From: Marinobacter flavimaris
GTDB taxonomy: Bacteria; Pseudomonadota; Gammaproteobacteria; Pseudomonadales; Oleiphilaceae
Direction: 5' to 3'
Length of the DNA stretch: 51,575 nt
Assembly (NCBI RefSeq): GCF_002933295.1
Contig: NZ_PSSW01000015.1
Location: forward strand, 1 to 51,575
The notes beneath the pieces are model-generated. The model saw only the letters and a list, made by a program, of their open reading frames with translations. It had not been told where the DNA came from and made no database searches. Numbering within the stretch: position 1 is the first letter of the stretch; every line of letters begins with the position of its first letter. This document shows positions 51,497 to 51,575 of the stretch, in pieces. The position numbers and the translations under genes were made by a program.

Positions 51497-51575
51497 CCGA
51501 TTTGCACACGGCCATCACGCTGGAGTGAGTTTTGTACTCTGAGCGGTCACGATGGGTCAACCGATTCCGGTTTTT
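51459..51575. mobile_element. Left end of an IS21-type insertion sequence (partial)
   Basis: Two adjacent near-identical repeats: ATTCCGGCGAACGTGACCGG (from 51459) and ATTCCGGGGATCGTGACCGA (from 51481), and a further inverted, diverged copy at about 51543-51570. Multiple ATTCCGG...CGTGACCG repeats of about 22 bp at the terminus are what I recall for IS21-family elements in Pseudomonas and Marinobacter. The transposase genes lie outside the window. The boundary with the disrupted gene is not certain. Confidence 0.55.

Larger units (their letters stand above)
43337..51575 (+). mobile_element. Integrated element at tRNA-Arg(CCU), right end outside window
   Basis: Begins at the 3' end of tRNA-Arg and contains a P4-type integrase, an AlpA regulator, two Rep_1-type proteins, a repeat-rich control region and a viperin-based cargo locus. 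AT content rises sharply from about 44750 to 46500. No second copy of the tRNA 3' end was found before the right edge, so the element continues out of the window. It mixes site-specific integration with a rolling-circle initiator, so it could replicate after excision. Confidence 0.85.

Noticed and set aside
43260..51575. Second (right) attachment site
   Set aside because: No repeat of the tRNA 3' end found by eye after the integrase; the element must run past the window.
1..51575. CRISPR arrays
   Set aside because: No regularly spaced repeats of 24-37 bp with unique spacers; the only regular array has an 11-bp step.

Overview
The window is chromosomal DNA of a gammaproteobacterium, almost certainly Marinobacter. 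Three things support this. A 661-residue two-domain fatty acyl-CoA reductase (36283-38268) is of the type known from Marinobacter wax-ester producers. The blocks motY-pyrC-rnt and ubiG-mupP-yciK have the gene order known from Pseudomonas and its relatives. A sodium-type flagellar protein (MotY) fits a marine habitat.

Positions 1-43336 are a dense core chromosome. The left edge carries two tandem rRNA-type promoters firing leftward out of the window. Next come a leftward cluster (CoA pyrophosphatase, gamma-carbonic anhydrase, DUF1289, purT), a second Nudix enzyme, a NIF3-like protein and purL. These are followed by mltF, recX, a DUF349 protein, a ComFB-domain protein, a thiolase plus FadB/J-type pair, the tail-specific protease with an HTH partner, mtnA and mtaD, and then ubiG-mupP-yciK with a glutaredoxin-like protein, yaaA, DUF2788 and rdgC. 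The last core stretch holds a Pat-type acetyltransferase, a histone-deacetylase-family enzyme, motY/pyrC/rnt, a chemoreceptor, the fatty acyl-CoA reductase, an exported M16 peptidase and a pair of small-sugar glycosyltransferases.

At 43260-43336 is tRNA-Arg(CCU). From its 3' end to the right edge runs an integrated element whose far end is not in the window. Its parts are a P4-type integrase; an unknown protein with a ribbon-helix-helix-like tail; a 535-bp control region with an array of eight 11-bp units; an AlpA-type regulator; a structured AT-rich gap with a possible rolling-circle nick site; a pUB110/pC194-type (Rep_1) rolling-circle initiator; and a tandem Rep paralogue in which all three histidines of the HUH region are arginine.

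The cargo is a defence-like locus. It has a prokaryotic viperin (radical-SAM, ddhNTP-forming family), a translationally coupled 67-residue HicA-fold protein downstream, and a divergent ~600-residue helical protein across a 101-bp gap containing a 39-bp imperfect palindrome. The divergent gene appears cut short by what looks like the end of an IS21-type element at the right edge. The viperin / HicA-like / divergent-protein module on a rolling-circle-type integrative element, and the paired active and histidine-less Rep proteins, are the best candidates for undescribed biology here.
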